A DNA stretch of 64,000 nt from assembly GCA_033064195.1 (NCBI GenBank), contig JARBJD010000090.1:124001-188000 (forward strand), written 5' to 3'. The number at the start of each line of letters is the position of its first letter. Position 1 is the first letter of the stretch. Below the pieces are notes generated by a model, which saw only the letters and a program-made list of their open reading frames with translations, was not told the origin of the DNA and made no database searches. The DNA comes from Blattamonas nauphoetae. Taxonomy: Eukaryota > Preaxostyla > Oxymonadida. This document shows positions 20,601 through 30,354 of the stretch, one piece after another. The position numbers and the translations under genes are program-made.

Positions 20601-23318
20601 CTTTCGAATCCTTTCCTCTTCTCTCTCCCTGTACTCCGCCTCCTTTCGAATCCTTTCCTCTTCTCTCTTCCTGGCCTCCGCTTCCTTTCGAATTCTTTCT
20701 TCCTCTCTTCGCTTCCGACTTTCCTCTTCTTTCTGTTTCCTTGCTTCCTCTCGTTGACGTTTTTCTTCTTCCTCTCGTTTTCTTTCTTCCATTTTGATGC
20801 GCTCTTCTTCTTTTCGCTTTTCTTCCGCCAAACGAATCCTTTCTTCCTCCTTCTGTTGTTCTCTTTGTTTCTCCTCTCTTTCTCTCTTTATTTCCTCCTC
20901 TTTTCGCCGTTTCTCTTCAGCTTCCGCAATCAATCTTCGTTCTTCTTCACGTTTCTTCTCTTCTCGCCGCAACTGGAGAGATTCCAGAACACTTCGCTTT
21001 TCTTCTTCAAATCGCTGTTGTTCTTCCTTCCTTCTCCTCTCTTCCTCTTTTCTGGCTTCCTCCAATCGTTGTGATTCCTTCCTTCTTTCTTCTTCAGCAA
21101 ATTTCCTTTCTTCTTCGAGTTTCCGCTTGGCTTCTTCAATTTCTTTCTGTTGTGATTCCAACTTCCTTTGTTGTTCTTCTTCAGCTTTTCTAAAGTTGGC
21201 CTCGATTCTCTGTTTTTCCTCTTCTATCGCCTTCCTTTCTTCTTCGAGTTTCCGCTTGGCTTCCTCAATTTCTTTCTGTTGTGATTCGAGCTTTCTTTGT
21301 TGCTCTTCCTCTGCCTTCCGCTTTTCTTCGTCTCTCCTTGCCTGTTCCTCTTCAATCTTTTTCTGTTCCTCTCTCCTTATTCGTTCTCTCTCCTTTCGCT
21401 TCTCCTCTTCCTGTTGATGGCGTTTGGCTTCCTCCAAGAACTCTTCCTGCTCTCGTCGCTGTCTCTCCTCGTTGATGCGTAACAAATGCTCCATCTCAAG
21501 AGCACGTTTCCTCTCTTCTTCTTCTTCCTCGTGCTTCTTCTTCTCCTGTTCCATCTTCTCCTGTGCCCTCTTCTGTCTCCGCTCTTCCTTCTTTTTCAGA
21601 TCCTGTTCTTGAGCAACTCTGTTTGCTTCTTCCTCGATGGCCCATGCAAATCCCATGTCCCGTTTCTTCCTCTCTGATTCCTCTCGTCGCCTCTGAAGTT
21701 CCTCCTCTGTAAGCTCTGTCTGGTTGTGTGTTGTGTCGTGCACAACACTGTCTTCCAAATGTTGGAATCTACGAGTCCGCTGGGACATGCGTGATTTGAT
21801 GAGTGAGGATGTGGAGTCCGCGTCTTTGGATTGGATGAAGTTAGAACTTCCTGCTTCGACGTAACGTTGGCTGAGGTGGCTGTGAGGGATAGGGTTCATC
21901 GGTGGTGAAGTGGTGGAGGTGTCGACTGCAGGATGATTGTAGCGCACTTGTCCGCGAGACCTCGATGGGACGACGGCTGGGGATGAAGGTGTGAATCGAG
22001 CCTGCTCCCCTGGCTGTCTGTGCATGGCTTCTTGAAGTGTGGGGATGGCTGGGGAAGAGGGAGTGGTGCTTGGCTGAGATGGACGAAAAACAGGAGTTGA
22101 AATGGCAGACGGGAGTGGGGGGATGTTGTGTCGTGGCTTGAGGGGAGGGGTGTCGGTTGGGACGGTTGGGACGAAAGAGGCAGAGCGAACATGGGCCTCG
22201 TTCAGGCTGGGTACAGCGGTGGATGGAAAAGAAGATGTCTGGGTCTGTTTGAGTGTGGAAGGCGGATGGTAGACTGCCTTTCCTGCGAGGGACGGATCGA
22301 GGGAGGGCAGTGATGAGGTGCTCGATGTGGGGAGTTTGGGAGAGTCGGGGAGATGTCTTCCGGGAGTAAGTTTGGCGATGGATGGTGGAGACTGAAGACC
22401 GACGTGAGATGAGCGTGTTGGGGTCGGCTTAAAACTTGGAATGTTCGAAGCAATTGCACTGAGCTGTTGCTTCGTAGTTCCAGTCGGGCGGAACGACGGA
22501 ATTTTGGGCATTGAATGTGTGTTCGTCGGGGTGAACGTCGGAATTGTAGGTTGTTGTGAATCTGTATTGGATGATCCTTGGTGCCTTGCCGTTGTTTCCA
22601 GTGTGGAATCCGCACTCGAAGGAAGAGTGAGGACGAGATCTCGATTTGTGATTTCCATTTTGATTCCTGTGAGATTTGGTTGAGAGGCAAGATTAATCAG
22701 ATGTTTTACCTGTTCCGTAGAGAGTGGTTCCATGCTGTTCCTCTCGTCTCTTCGGAGTGGGGGATCGTTTGACGGGGTTCTTGTTGGTCTGTTTTTCTTT
22801 CTGGTTGGACGTCGTTCCTGTGATCGACTCCTTCTCGACTCAGATGAATCAGGGCTGGTTTCTCGATTTGGTCGTTGGTTTGGAGATATATCGGTTTTTG
22901 TCGGTTTAAATGGTGTGGGTTGTTGATTTTGCATGACTTGAGCTAGATTAGTGTTCGAAACACGATTTACCTCGAGTTGACGAGCAGGATTTCGGAGATT
23001 GTCTATGAATGGTGGGGATGAGGGATTCATTGCGAGAACATCAGGCGGTGTTGCTGAAAATGGATCGCTTTGAAGATTTGTCGAAGGAACACGTTGATGA
23101 AGGGGAGGATTCATGACTAGAAGATCAAATATGATAAAAAGGGCAAAAAACATTGGGAAGGAGGAATTGAGGAACCGGCATTACCATATGCGAATGGATC
23201 TCCGTAGGATTGGTGGAACAACGCAATTGCGGGAGAAGGGGAAGGCTAAAGACAAAATGCTGATAAATACGAGATTGCAAACATCTGTTGATGGGAAAGG
23301 TGAAGTGTTGAATGGCAT
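14685..23318 (-). CDS. Giant coiled-coil protein with C-terminal eIF4G-type MIF4G domain
   Basis: The predicted protein has about 2846 residues. Its core is one 8.4-kb frame; two small introns (23246-23270, 23117-23184) place the start at 23318 and read PFAYVMNPPLHQ across the second splice. Starting at 23153 would translate the T-rich intron as MFFALFIIFDLLV, which looks wrong; 23114 is the next ATG. Residues about 1-450 are Pro/Ser/Thr-rich. Residues about 500-2150 are Glu/Lys/Arg-rich coiled coil with several repeat families. The C-terminal region (about 2430-2730) fits MIF4G: ARMSLNKLSVKNAAII, then EEVYMKAVFEKKFVYLYAEL and later KLIQLCGDVSFLVCLW, matching eIF4G 'LNKLTPEKF', 'FEKAVDEPNFSSAYANL' and 'LIGELFKLKML'. 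It may be a translation scaffold binding eIF4A, but no canonical YxxxxL-phi eIF4E site was recognised. Confidence 0.75.
18930..19150 (-). repeat. 24-bp tandem repeat coding for KEEEERKQ units
   Basis: About eight imperfect copies of a 24-base unit (plus strand ctttctctcctcttcttcct with ct plus two variable bases) encode KEEEERKQ and variants (KEEEERKL, KEEEERKK). It lies within the second coiled-coil block of the MIF4G protein. Confidence 0.85.
19990..20705 (-). repeat. 42-bp tandem repeat, 17 copies of a 14-residue coiled-coil unit
   Basis: Seventeen head-to-tail copies of a 42-base unit encode RKREEERIRKEAEX, where X is Ala, Asp, Tyr or Thr. Copies differ mainly at X and at Lys/Glu in the second position. 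Fourteen residues equal two heptads, so the coiled-coil register is kept. The high DNA identity points to recent expansion. Confidence 0.95.
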
Positions 23319-23624
23319 CCTTTCATTCAAGTGTCTGTGCAGAGGAAGGGGAGATGATTGTTGAGAATGTCTCATTAAGAAAGGAATTGGAAAAAACATA
23401 CCCTCCAAATGATTGAGGGTGTACAGGAGGTTTGTCAGGAATGAAGAGGGGGAAGGATGTCATGAAATAATCTACATAAATTTGATCAACATATACTTTC
23501 GTTCATCAGAAGGACCGATTCAATGTATAAGAACTATTTCTGATACATATCGAGTGAATGGTCTCAGTGGATTGTCTCTATATTTTTTCTGTCAAAATTG
23601 ATGTTTTTGGAGGGATGGTGATCA
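23319..23624. promoter_or_regulatory. Divergent intergenic region between the MIF4G-protein gene and UTP18
   Basis: These 306 bases separate two divergent start codons, and promoters for both genes must lie here or in the first exons. I see no conserved box, tRNA or further gene. A GT-AG-like stretch just upstream of 23318 on the minus strand could be a 5' UTR intron, so the transcript may begin further out. Confidence 0.4.
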
Positions 23625-25295
23625 ATGATTCCGATCGAGTCGTTCCCACCATTTTTTCTCATGATCGATGAAGATGATCTAGCTGAGGAATTGTTTGGTA
23701 TCAGACCAGTCAAGCGAAGTCATCATACGACTTGGAATGATGAAGCAATTAAACAAAGAGAAGAAGTCCCTAGAGACTCCGAAAATGAAGTAGACACCGA
23801 CTCTTCTCATCAATCTGATCATGCTGTATGGCATGATGAACATGATGAATCTGTATCTATTCATCTGGGTAAACAACGAATAACGAAGAAATTTGCCCAT
23901 GGACGTCTAGATAAAGTTGTAAATGGTCAAGAATTCACAGATTCTCTTCGAAAACAGTTTATTCAAGTAAACAAAGTTCCAAAGTGGGCTAATGCGGAGG
24001 AGATTGATCAGGATCTCGGTCTTCCGGATTTCCTCACTGGTCTGACATTCATCATCCTGAAAACGAACTTCATCTTCCAGATATTCTTGCCTCTGCTAAA
24101 CCTCTCAAGGATCTTCCAACTACTTCCCAACTCTTACACACATCCTCCAAAAAACCTCTTTCGAATGATAGAATGAACATTCGACCACTACCAGACGTCA
24201 ATACTTCGCGACCAACATCAGTTTGCTTCTGTCTTCTTTTACATATTCTTCCATAGGGTGTTGTTAAATGTGTTGATTTTCATCCAAAACTGTCTCTTTG
24301 TGCGGTTTCTGGAACAGATGATGAAGTTAATCTCTTTAATGTGTGTATTCATCACGTTGTCATTTCCTAAGGTCGATGAAAAGGAAAACGCTCATTTTCA
24401 CAGCCTAAAATTCGTTTCTGGAAGAATATCCAAAGCTTTGTTCACACCAGATGGAAAATCTCTACTAATCTCGGGCAAAAAGCCACGCTATTGGACGTAC
24501 GATCTTACATCGGGGGTAACAGTCGCTTCTCAGTGGAACGTGGCTGTTAAACATGGTCAGCGCGAAAAAAATCTGGAAAGCATGATTGTTCCTCAAGATG
24601 AAACTGCAGATGTATGAATTTACGCTCTTTTTCAGCCATTCTCTCAATCTGTCGACTTTCTGTCTTCGTAGTATTTTTGCTTCCTTGGAAGTCATGGAAA
24701 CGTCTTGATTTATTCTCTTCGTTCACATCAGCACGTTTGTGATATCAAAGTGAACGGCGAGGCACTTTGTGGGACATTCGTCCCAACCACGAACTCTCTC
24801 CTCATCGGAACAAACGAAGGGAAAGTTTACGAGCTGGATATGAATTTGAGGCGTTGTGTCGCCACATGGGTCGACGAAGCAGGGTTAGGAAACGCTGTTA
24901 CAGCCATCAGCGTGGACGCGAAGAGGCAGTATCTTGCGACTGGCTCGGAACAGGGCATTGTCACCCTCTACTCCACTGCAGGCCCAGGCACTCTCCTCCC
25001 CCACACCACACTCAAGTCCATATCGAACCTGCAGACCAAGATTGACACCATCGCTCTCCACCCGTCCGGCGAGCTGTGTGTCGTCGCATCACACTCGCCT
25101 GGCGCATCAACAGGAGGCAAAAAGGCACTCCGTGCGATCCACACGGCAACACAGACTGTCTTCACAAACTGGCCAACAACCTCAACGCCATTCCGAAATG
25201 CCACGAGCGTCGCCTTCTCAAGCAATGGTGTGCACATGGCAGTGGGGACAGACAAGCACCGAGTCTTGCTGTACAAACTCAACCATTATATTTGA
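23625..25295 (+). CDS. UTP18: U3 snoRNP (SSU processome) WD40 protein UTP18
   Basis: UTP18 is a WD40 subunit of the small-subunit processome, which handles early 18S rRNA maturation in the nucleolus. Five exons (introns 24040-24080, 24221-24256, 24341-24371, 24612-24671) give 500 residues. The N-terminal stretch LRKQFIQVNKVPKWAN matches the family's 'LRSQFVKIHGTPTWAE' element. Downstream, VKCVDFHPKLSLCAVSGTDD, FTPDGKSLLISG, DIKVNGEALCGTF, GKVYELDMNLRRCVATWVDE and the final VLLYKLNHY follow human UTP18 blade by blade. All four splices restore frame with the family. An in-frame ATG at 23661 (MIDEDDLAEELFG) is an equally good start. Stop is TGA. Confidence 0.92.
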
Positions 25296-25536
25296 CTCTA
25301 CACTTCACATGAATGATGATTTGAAGAAGAAGGTGATGTCGCAATAAGGAAAGAACAGAAATCAGACAGAATTGAAAGGATGTCAAACAATGGGCGGCTT
25401 TATTCGGACCATATCGGACAAATCGATAGCTGGGTCGTCCTGGTTCTGGAAAATGAGCAAAGACAGAGACAAACTGTGGTAGTCGCATAGCGGTAACTGA
25501 GATAGCGTTGAGTGTGGGACAAGCCGTCATGTTCCG
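25296..25536. other. Convergent intergenic spacer
   Basis: This is a 241-base gap between the stops of UTP18 and the GSAP-like gene. No gene was recognised in it. Confidence 0.5.
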
Positions 25537-28500
25537 CTAATTGAGAGGATAACGAACGACTATGTGTGGGAAAGATCTTCCTGCGAAGCATCTGCAACGA
25601 AATCCTGAAAGAATGAGTGAATGGTGGCAGAAAAGAGAATCAGACGATCTTGAGGATGTGTTCCACTGGGATATCAGACTTGGGAGTTCAGCCTGGATGT
25701 CAGGGGGGACAGGGAGAGCCAGCTCTTCGGCAGCGAGGAGGTATTTGGTGAGGAGGTAGTTCCGCTTCTGAGTGAGAAGAGGTGTTCGCGGTGGGAACGC
25801 GCTTTGCATGCTGTTGATCACCTGCATCATCTGAAAGAGGGGAGAAGGAGGCACAAGTGGATTGATTGCTTTTGGTTTGGCAGGTTCCGACAGCGGAGAC
25901 TGTTCGTGCTGTCTCTTCAATTGTGGAGCGATGGGATACAAACACAGCTGCATTCGCTCCAGTTGCCGAGAGAATGTTCGGAGAAGTTCAGACAATGGTA
26001 AATATGAGCAGCGTCGTTCCTGTTCGACGTACACCGGTGGTGGGATTGACACCAAAAACCCTTTTCTTGTTATTTTCTGAAGCTCAGCGAGAGGATACGT
26101 GGAGGGCGAGGTAGCTGCTGACGAAAAGATGCATTGGGTGATGCTGTCGATGGTGAAGAAGAAGAACGAGATGGCTCTTGTCTGCTCGACGGGATATGTG
26201 GAAGTAGACCGCAGGTGTGTGGGGAGAACGAGGAGAGTGGTGTCCTGTGAGCGAGGCGGCTGTCCGATTTTCTTTGCCTTCAAAAGTGACGTCGACTGTG
26301 AATGGATCTTGCTAAGTGACGGTGTACCGATGTTCTTTGACGTGGATTTTGAGACTGAGACATCGTCCCCGTTGGAATCTTGTTGTTTTGGTTTCATGTC
26401 TTTGCTGTCCGTCTCGCGTGGGAAGAGTTCATCCGGGAGCGCATCAGATTTGTGGGAGAGCACAGATGCTCGGCCAGCATCGTCCTCATCCTCCCATTCG
26501 CGGTTCAGAGATGACGAGGAGGCATCCAGTGCACTGTCGGAATACTCCTCGTTCTCGACTGCGAGTGCTTCTTGCTGCATAAACCGCTTGTTCCTCAGTT
26601 TGGTGGTCGAATTGAGAGGATCCGGTTTTGTTATGGGACTCTCTTTCTCGACTGTCGGAAGAAGCGAGATCCTTGTTCTTGTTGGGTCAAACAACGGCGT
26701 CTGAGGGGAGAAGTTGAGAGGCTCGCTCGGTGAGAGTTCTCTTTCTGCTTGAGCAGCCAGGTTGGCTGTCCGGTTTTCGTGGTCTTGTCTCCGTTTTGGT
26801 TTTTTTCTGATTGTGATTCGTTTTGGGTGACGGCTCTTTGGAGTGAGTGTGGGAACCGGAGGGATGCTGACAGACTCGAACGAAAGAGGGTGTTGGACGG
26901 GAGGAATGCCGGGAGCGTCGAGGGCGAGTGAGTGCTGTGTGGTTGAGAGGGTGCCCGCCCCGCTTTTCTGCTCCAAATACTGGCTCGTTGTCAGAAGAAC
27001 TGAATATGGCCGTTTCAGGCTCTCACCAGAGTGGCCGTAAACAAGGAAAGGAAGGGAGGGCGAAAGGGTTGCGACAAGAAGACCGTCTGCGAACGGATTC
27101 TGCTTCATAAGTGAACTGAATGTCACATGGGCAGAAGACGGTGTCAACAGACTATTTGCGATCTTCAGAACATGCAAGACGTGGCGAGTGAGAGGAGGCG
27201 AGAATCGGACAATGAGAAAGAGGATGTTCAAAAGAAGGGTGGAGTTCTCTGTGTTGTGGTTCAGACCTTTCGAGATGTTTGGTGTTGGGCTTGGTGGGAC
27301 ACCCAGGAGCGTGTCGAGAAATGAGATGAACGATTGATCGAGGCGCCCCTGCTGTCGAGCAATCTGAAGAGCTTGGGCGCGGAAGGATCGTACAATCTGT
27401 CGAGTGGCAAGCTGCTCGTCGTGCTCGATGCTGTCAAGATCTGAGGCAGGGTTGACTGCTGTGTAGTTGACGTTGAGTCGAGAACTCCGATATTTGTGGA
27501 AGAAGGGAGAGAGGAGGAGGTTGGGAGTGAGGGAGAATTGTGTTGGTACGCCTGTGATGTGATGAGAAAGAGATGACGCCAATCCATCGAACATTAATTT
27601 CTGAGAGAACGCTTGATGCGACGACAGACTTCCTCCGCCAGCGAGTCCAAATGTCGACAGAGTGTCATCTGCGATGGCCTGTGCGATGTGCGTCTGGTCT
27701 GCGATAGAATGGACCGTTGACATTGTGATCTGTCTCAAGTCGGACAATGGCATTTGGGGAGAGCCGCGAAGAAAGGTGGAAAACGGTGCTGAGAGGAAGA
27801 TTTCGTGGAAGACTGTCGTTGTGAGAAGAGACGGGTCGATGAGGGCGGAGTGGAGGAGGATGTTCTGGGCAAGCTGGATGTTGTCGCAGTGAACAATTGC
27901 GATGTGGAGGAAAGCGATGATGTCGGATGGTCGGATGGGATTGATGAAAGTAAGGAGCAGAGCCAAGTCGATCTGCAGCGACATCAACTCGCCTGTCGAG
28001 CAGTCTAAGACGAATGATGGATGGTTCCGAGATCTGTCGACTGTGTCGAAAGAATAACTGATCGGCACGTTTCTTGAGGACACTTGTTCGGAAGGGATGG
28101 TGACGATGATGTTCGAATGAAACGGCGGGAGTGAGTCAATGAAGTCCTCGACATCGGCGGCAGTGTCCAATTTGTCTTGAAGTGCGAGGGCGTCTACTGC
28201 ACTGCGATGGAGAGCGAACGGTGTGATGGCTATCTGTTGGGTGGGAGGAGGAGGCTGTGGAATGGACTTGGTCGGTTGTGGGTGCAGGAGTTTGGTAGCT
28301 TCGTCGGTGGAATAAACATACGAAACTGCTTCCTTTCGCTTCTCGCGTCTGCGTTTGAACCGATCAAAGAAGCCTGTTTTCTGAGATGCGGATAATGTTT
28401 GGGTCGACTCGGGAATGGATGGCTGTTGAGAATTTTGAACGATTCTTGATTTCTGAAGAGAGGTTCGATGAGCATATGATGTCAGTGATGGGATTGGAAA

Positions 28501-30249
28501 ACGAGGTGGAGGGAGTGTTGGGAGACGGAAGAGGAGATGATGATACAAAAGATGGTGAGGGGAATCGCGTGTGTGCGTCGTAGACGTGGGAACGTCGACC
28601 TGAGGATGGATGGACTTGAAGGTTGGAGCAGGGGCAAAGGAATGCACCGGAAACGGAAAGAGTGTTTGCGGGTTCGGAAGAGGTGTCTGGGTTGCGCTGT
28701 GTGGGAGTGGAACGCAGATCAGTGGAAGTGGTGGATGGTGTGGGGCACAGTCGACAAGGACAATGCATTCGCCAGGCCGGACAATGGTGATGAGATCTGA
28801 ATGTGTTGTGATGAGCACGGTGTGGTTCGCGATGATGGACAGAATCCGTTCCCTGTTGCAGTCCTGCTCGGTTTGGCGCTGTCCTGGACTGAGATCTTCT
28901 GCGGATGACGGCGTATGTCCTGTTGGTGAAAGGAAATCAGGGAGGAGGCGGGCGACTTCCTGTCGGAGGGTCTGTTCTGCTCGAGTGGTAAATCGACGCT
29001 GCTGGCGGAGTGAGTGGAGGGGAACAAAAAGATCGAGTTTTTGGTTGGTGTTCTTGTTGATGATGTACAGCGAGAGAAGAATCGACTCTTCCACGTATTG
29101 TGACAGACTCGTCCGGATCAGGTCGGTCACGAGATTGTTGGGCGACGATGTGTAGTGTCCGCAAACGGAATCTAAATGCGAGGGGTCGAGAGAGAAGAGG
29201 TGGTAGTACACGCGGAGGGCGTTGAGAGCGTGCTTCTCGATCAGGTTGGACCTCGTCTGGTCGAAGAAGGGCTTGCCCTCGTTCTGTTTGATTCTGTCCT
29301 CTGCTGCACTTACAAAAGAATGGTCAGGGAAAGATGGTGGCTTGAGAAAGTGCTGCTGCACAAGGATGTAGTTCTCCTCTCGGATCCGAACAAGCTGGAG
29401 ACGGAGATGAGGATTTCGAGAGCCACTCATAAACGAAAAATGATCGGGAAGAGAGATATGCGGAAACGGAGCAGATGGGCAGAAAAAGGAATGGAGGGAA
29501 GTCTGAAACATGAGTTCTGGTTCCGAGAGGAGTGAAAAACGAAGTCCGACGAAGAGGTAACTCTTCAATTTAGGTTTGAACAAAATCATAAACACTCGGT
29601 CCTCATCGAAATCGAACCATAATGCATTTTGATATGAAAAAAGTTGCTGCAATTGGAGAATTGGCAAATCTTCGACATTCTCGAATGGTCGTTTAGTCTG
29701 AGCTCTAGGAAAGGTGTAGTACTGTAAATGAACACTCTCGACAAACAAAACGAAGTGTATCTTGTCATTAGAATAATCTGGAAAGAAATAGGCCTTTTGG
29801 TAGTCCTTCCCACTCCAGATTACATGGCGTGTGCTTTTTCTGGGGATTCGAAGGTCTACCAGGATCGTCTCATAAACTTCAGGTGTAGAGATCCCCTGGA
29901 TGCGCGTAGCAGTTCTCATTGTAGTGTAGATGAGGCAAGAATAGTCGGGAGCGATCGTGGCATTGATAATGTACGAATGCTCAGTGGCAAGGAGACGAAA
30001 GAACTTCCAAGTATGGAGATGATAGCATAAAACTTCTGTGATGATACCATGATGTGTGCATTTCGAGTTTGCAGTCAGAATAACATCAGAATTCCTTCCG
30101 ATGATTGCTGAATAGGTATCAACAGGAACTTTTGTCTTATTGGTTCTATCTGCACAATTATGGTATACACACTTTCCAGTCACAACAAAACCATGTACAT
30201 CTTCCGTGAAATCATCTCTGTTAAATGAGCAAAATGGATCCGCATTCAT
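25537..30249 (-). CDS. Large protein, tentatively gamma-secretase-activating protein (GSAP/pigeon)-like
   Basis: A single intronless frame gives 1570 residues from the first ATG at 30249. The frame is open further upstream, to 30354, but holds no ATG there. The first 350 residues look like an irregular beta-propeller. The order of blocks (YSAIIGRNSDVIL, then INATIAPDYSCLIYTT, DLRIPRKSTRHVIW, VESVHLQYYTF and LWFDFDEDRVFMILF) parallels the N-terminal half of animal GSAP. This similarity is weak and from memory. A helical region follows, then a long Pro/Ser-rich disordered stretch with a basic patch (KRFKRRREKRK-like) and a helical C-terminus containing FPPRTPLLTQKRNYLLTKYL. It is about twice the length of human GSAP. 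Stop is TAG. It lies 105 bases downstream of the hydrolase stop on the same strand. Confidence 0.65.
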   Translation of the reverse strand: MNADPFCSFNRDDFTEDVHGFVVTGKCVYHNCADRTNKTKVPVDTYSAIIGRNSDVILTANSKCTHHGIITEVLCYHLHTWKFFRLLATEHSYIINATIAPDYSCLIYTTMRTATRIQGISTPEVYETILVDLRIPRKSTRHVIWSGKDYQKAYFFPDYSNDKIHFVLFVESVHLQYYTFPRAQTKRPFENVEDLPILQLQQLFSYQNALWFDFDEDRVFMILFKPKLKSYLFVGLRFSLLSEPELMFQTSLHSFFCPSAPFPHISLPDHFSFMSGSRNPHLRLQLVRIREENYILVQQHFLKPPSFPDHSFVSAAEDRIKQNEGKPFFDQTRSNLIEKHALNALRVYYHLFSLDPSHLDSVCGHYTSSPNNLVTDLIRTSLSQYVEESILLSLYIINKNTNQKLDLFVPLHSLRQQRRFTTRAEQTLRQEVARLLPDFLSPTGHTPSSAEDLSPGQRQTEQDCNRERILSIIANHTVLITTHSDLITIVRPGECIVLVDCAPHHPPLPLICVPLPHSATQTPLPNPQTLFPFPVHSFAPAPTFKSIHPQVDVPTSTTHTRDSPHHLLYHHLLFRLPTLPPPRFPIPSLTSYAHRTSLQKSRIVQNSQQPSIPESTQTLSASQKTGFFDRFKRRREKRKEAVSYVYSTDEATKLLHPQPTKSIPQPPPPTQQIAITPFALHRSAVDALALQDKLDTAADVEDFIDSLPPFHSNIIVTIPSEQVSSRNVPISYSFDTVDRSRNHPSFVLDCSTGELMSLQIDLALLLTFINPIRPSDIIAFLHIAIVHCDNIQLAQNILLHSALIDPSLLTTTVFHEIFLSAPFSTFLRGSPQMPLSDLRQITMSTVHSIADQTHIAQAIADDTLSTFGLAGGGSLSSHQAFSQKLMFDGLASSLSHHITGVPTQFSLTPNLLLSPFFHKYRSSRLNVNYTAVNPASDLDSIEHDEQLATRQIVRSFRAQALQIARQQGRLDQSFISFLDTLLGVPPSPTPNISKGLNHNTENSTLLLNILFLIVRFSPPLTRHVLHVLKIANSLLTPSSAHVTFSSLMKQNPFADGLLVATLSPSLPFLVYGHSGESLKRPYSVLLTTSQYLEQKSGAGTLSTTQHSLALDAPGIPPVQHPLSFESVSIPPVPTLTPKSRHPKRITIRKKPKRRQDHENRTANLAAQAERELSPSEPLNFSPQTPLFDPTRTRISLLPTVEKESPITKPDPLNSTTKLRNKRFMQQEALAVENEEYSDSALDASSSSLNREWEDEDDAGRASVLSHKSDALPDELFPRETDSKDMKPKQQDSNGDDVSVSKSTSKNIGTPSLSKIHSQSTSLLKAKKIGQPPRSQDTTLLVLPTHLRSTSTYPVEQTRAISFFFFTIDSITQCIFSSAATSPSTYPLAELQKITRKGFLVSIPPPVYVEQERRCSYLPLSELLRTFSRQLERMQLCLYPIAPQLKRQHEQSPLSEPAKPKAINPLVPPSPLFQMMQVINSMQSAFPPRTPLLTQKRNYLLTKYLLAAEELALPVPPDIQAELPSLISQWNTSSRSSDSLFCHHSLILSGFRCRCFAGRSFPHIVVRYPLN

Positions 30250-30354
30250 GTAGAAAAATGTGGTTTTGACGTTGTAATGTTGACAAATGGAAGCAAGAAC
30301 GCTTGAAAAAGGCAAATGCCATGTGAAAAACAAGAAATAAAAAGGAATCGAATG

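Larger units (their letters stand above)
16850..21700 (-). other. Polypurine/polypyrimidine-biased tract inside the coiled-coil gene
   Basis: The plus strand is almost entirely C and T in long runs here. The minus coding strand is correspondingly rich in GAG, AAG, AGA and GAA codons for Glu, Lys and Arg. The bias follows from coding a charged coiled coil. It also makes long mirror-like purine tracts that can form triplex DNA. Confidence 0.85.

Noticed and set aside
18871-20797. Long plus-strand open frames rich in Ser/Phe/Leu and Pro/Leu/Ser
   Set aside because: These are antisense shadows of the Glu/Lys/Arg coiled coil. Pyrimidine-only sequence rarely makes stop codons.
23115-23153. Start of the MIF4G protein at 23153 with a hydrophobic leader
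   Set aside because: The leader MFFALFIIFDLLV is the T-rich 3' part of a GT-AG intron (23117-23184). Splicing gives a smoother N-terminus from 23318.
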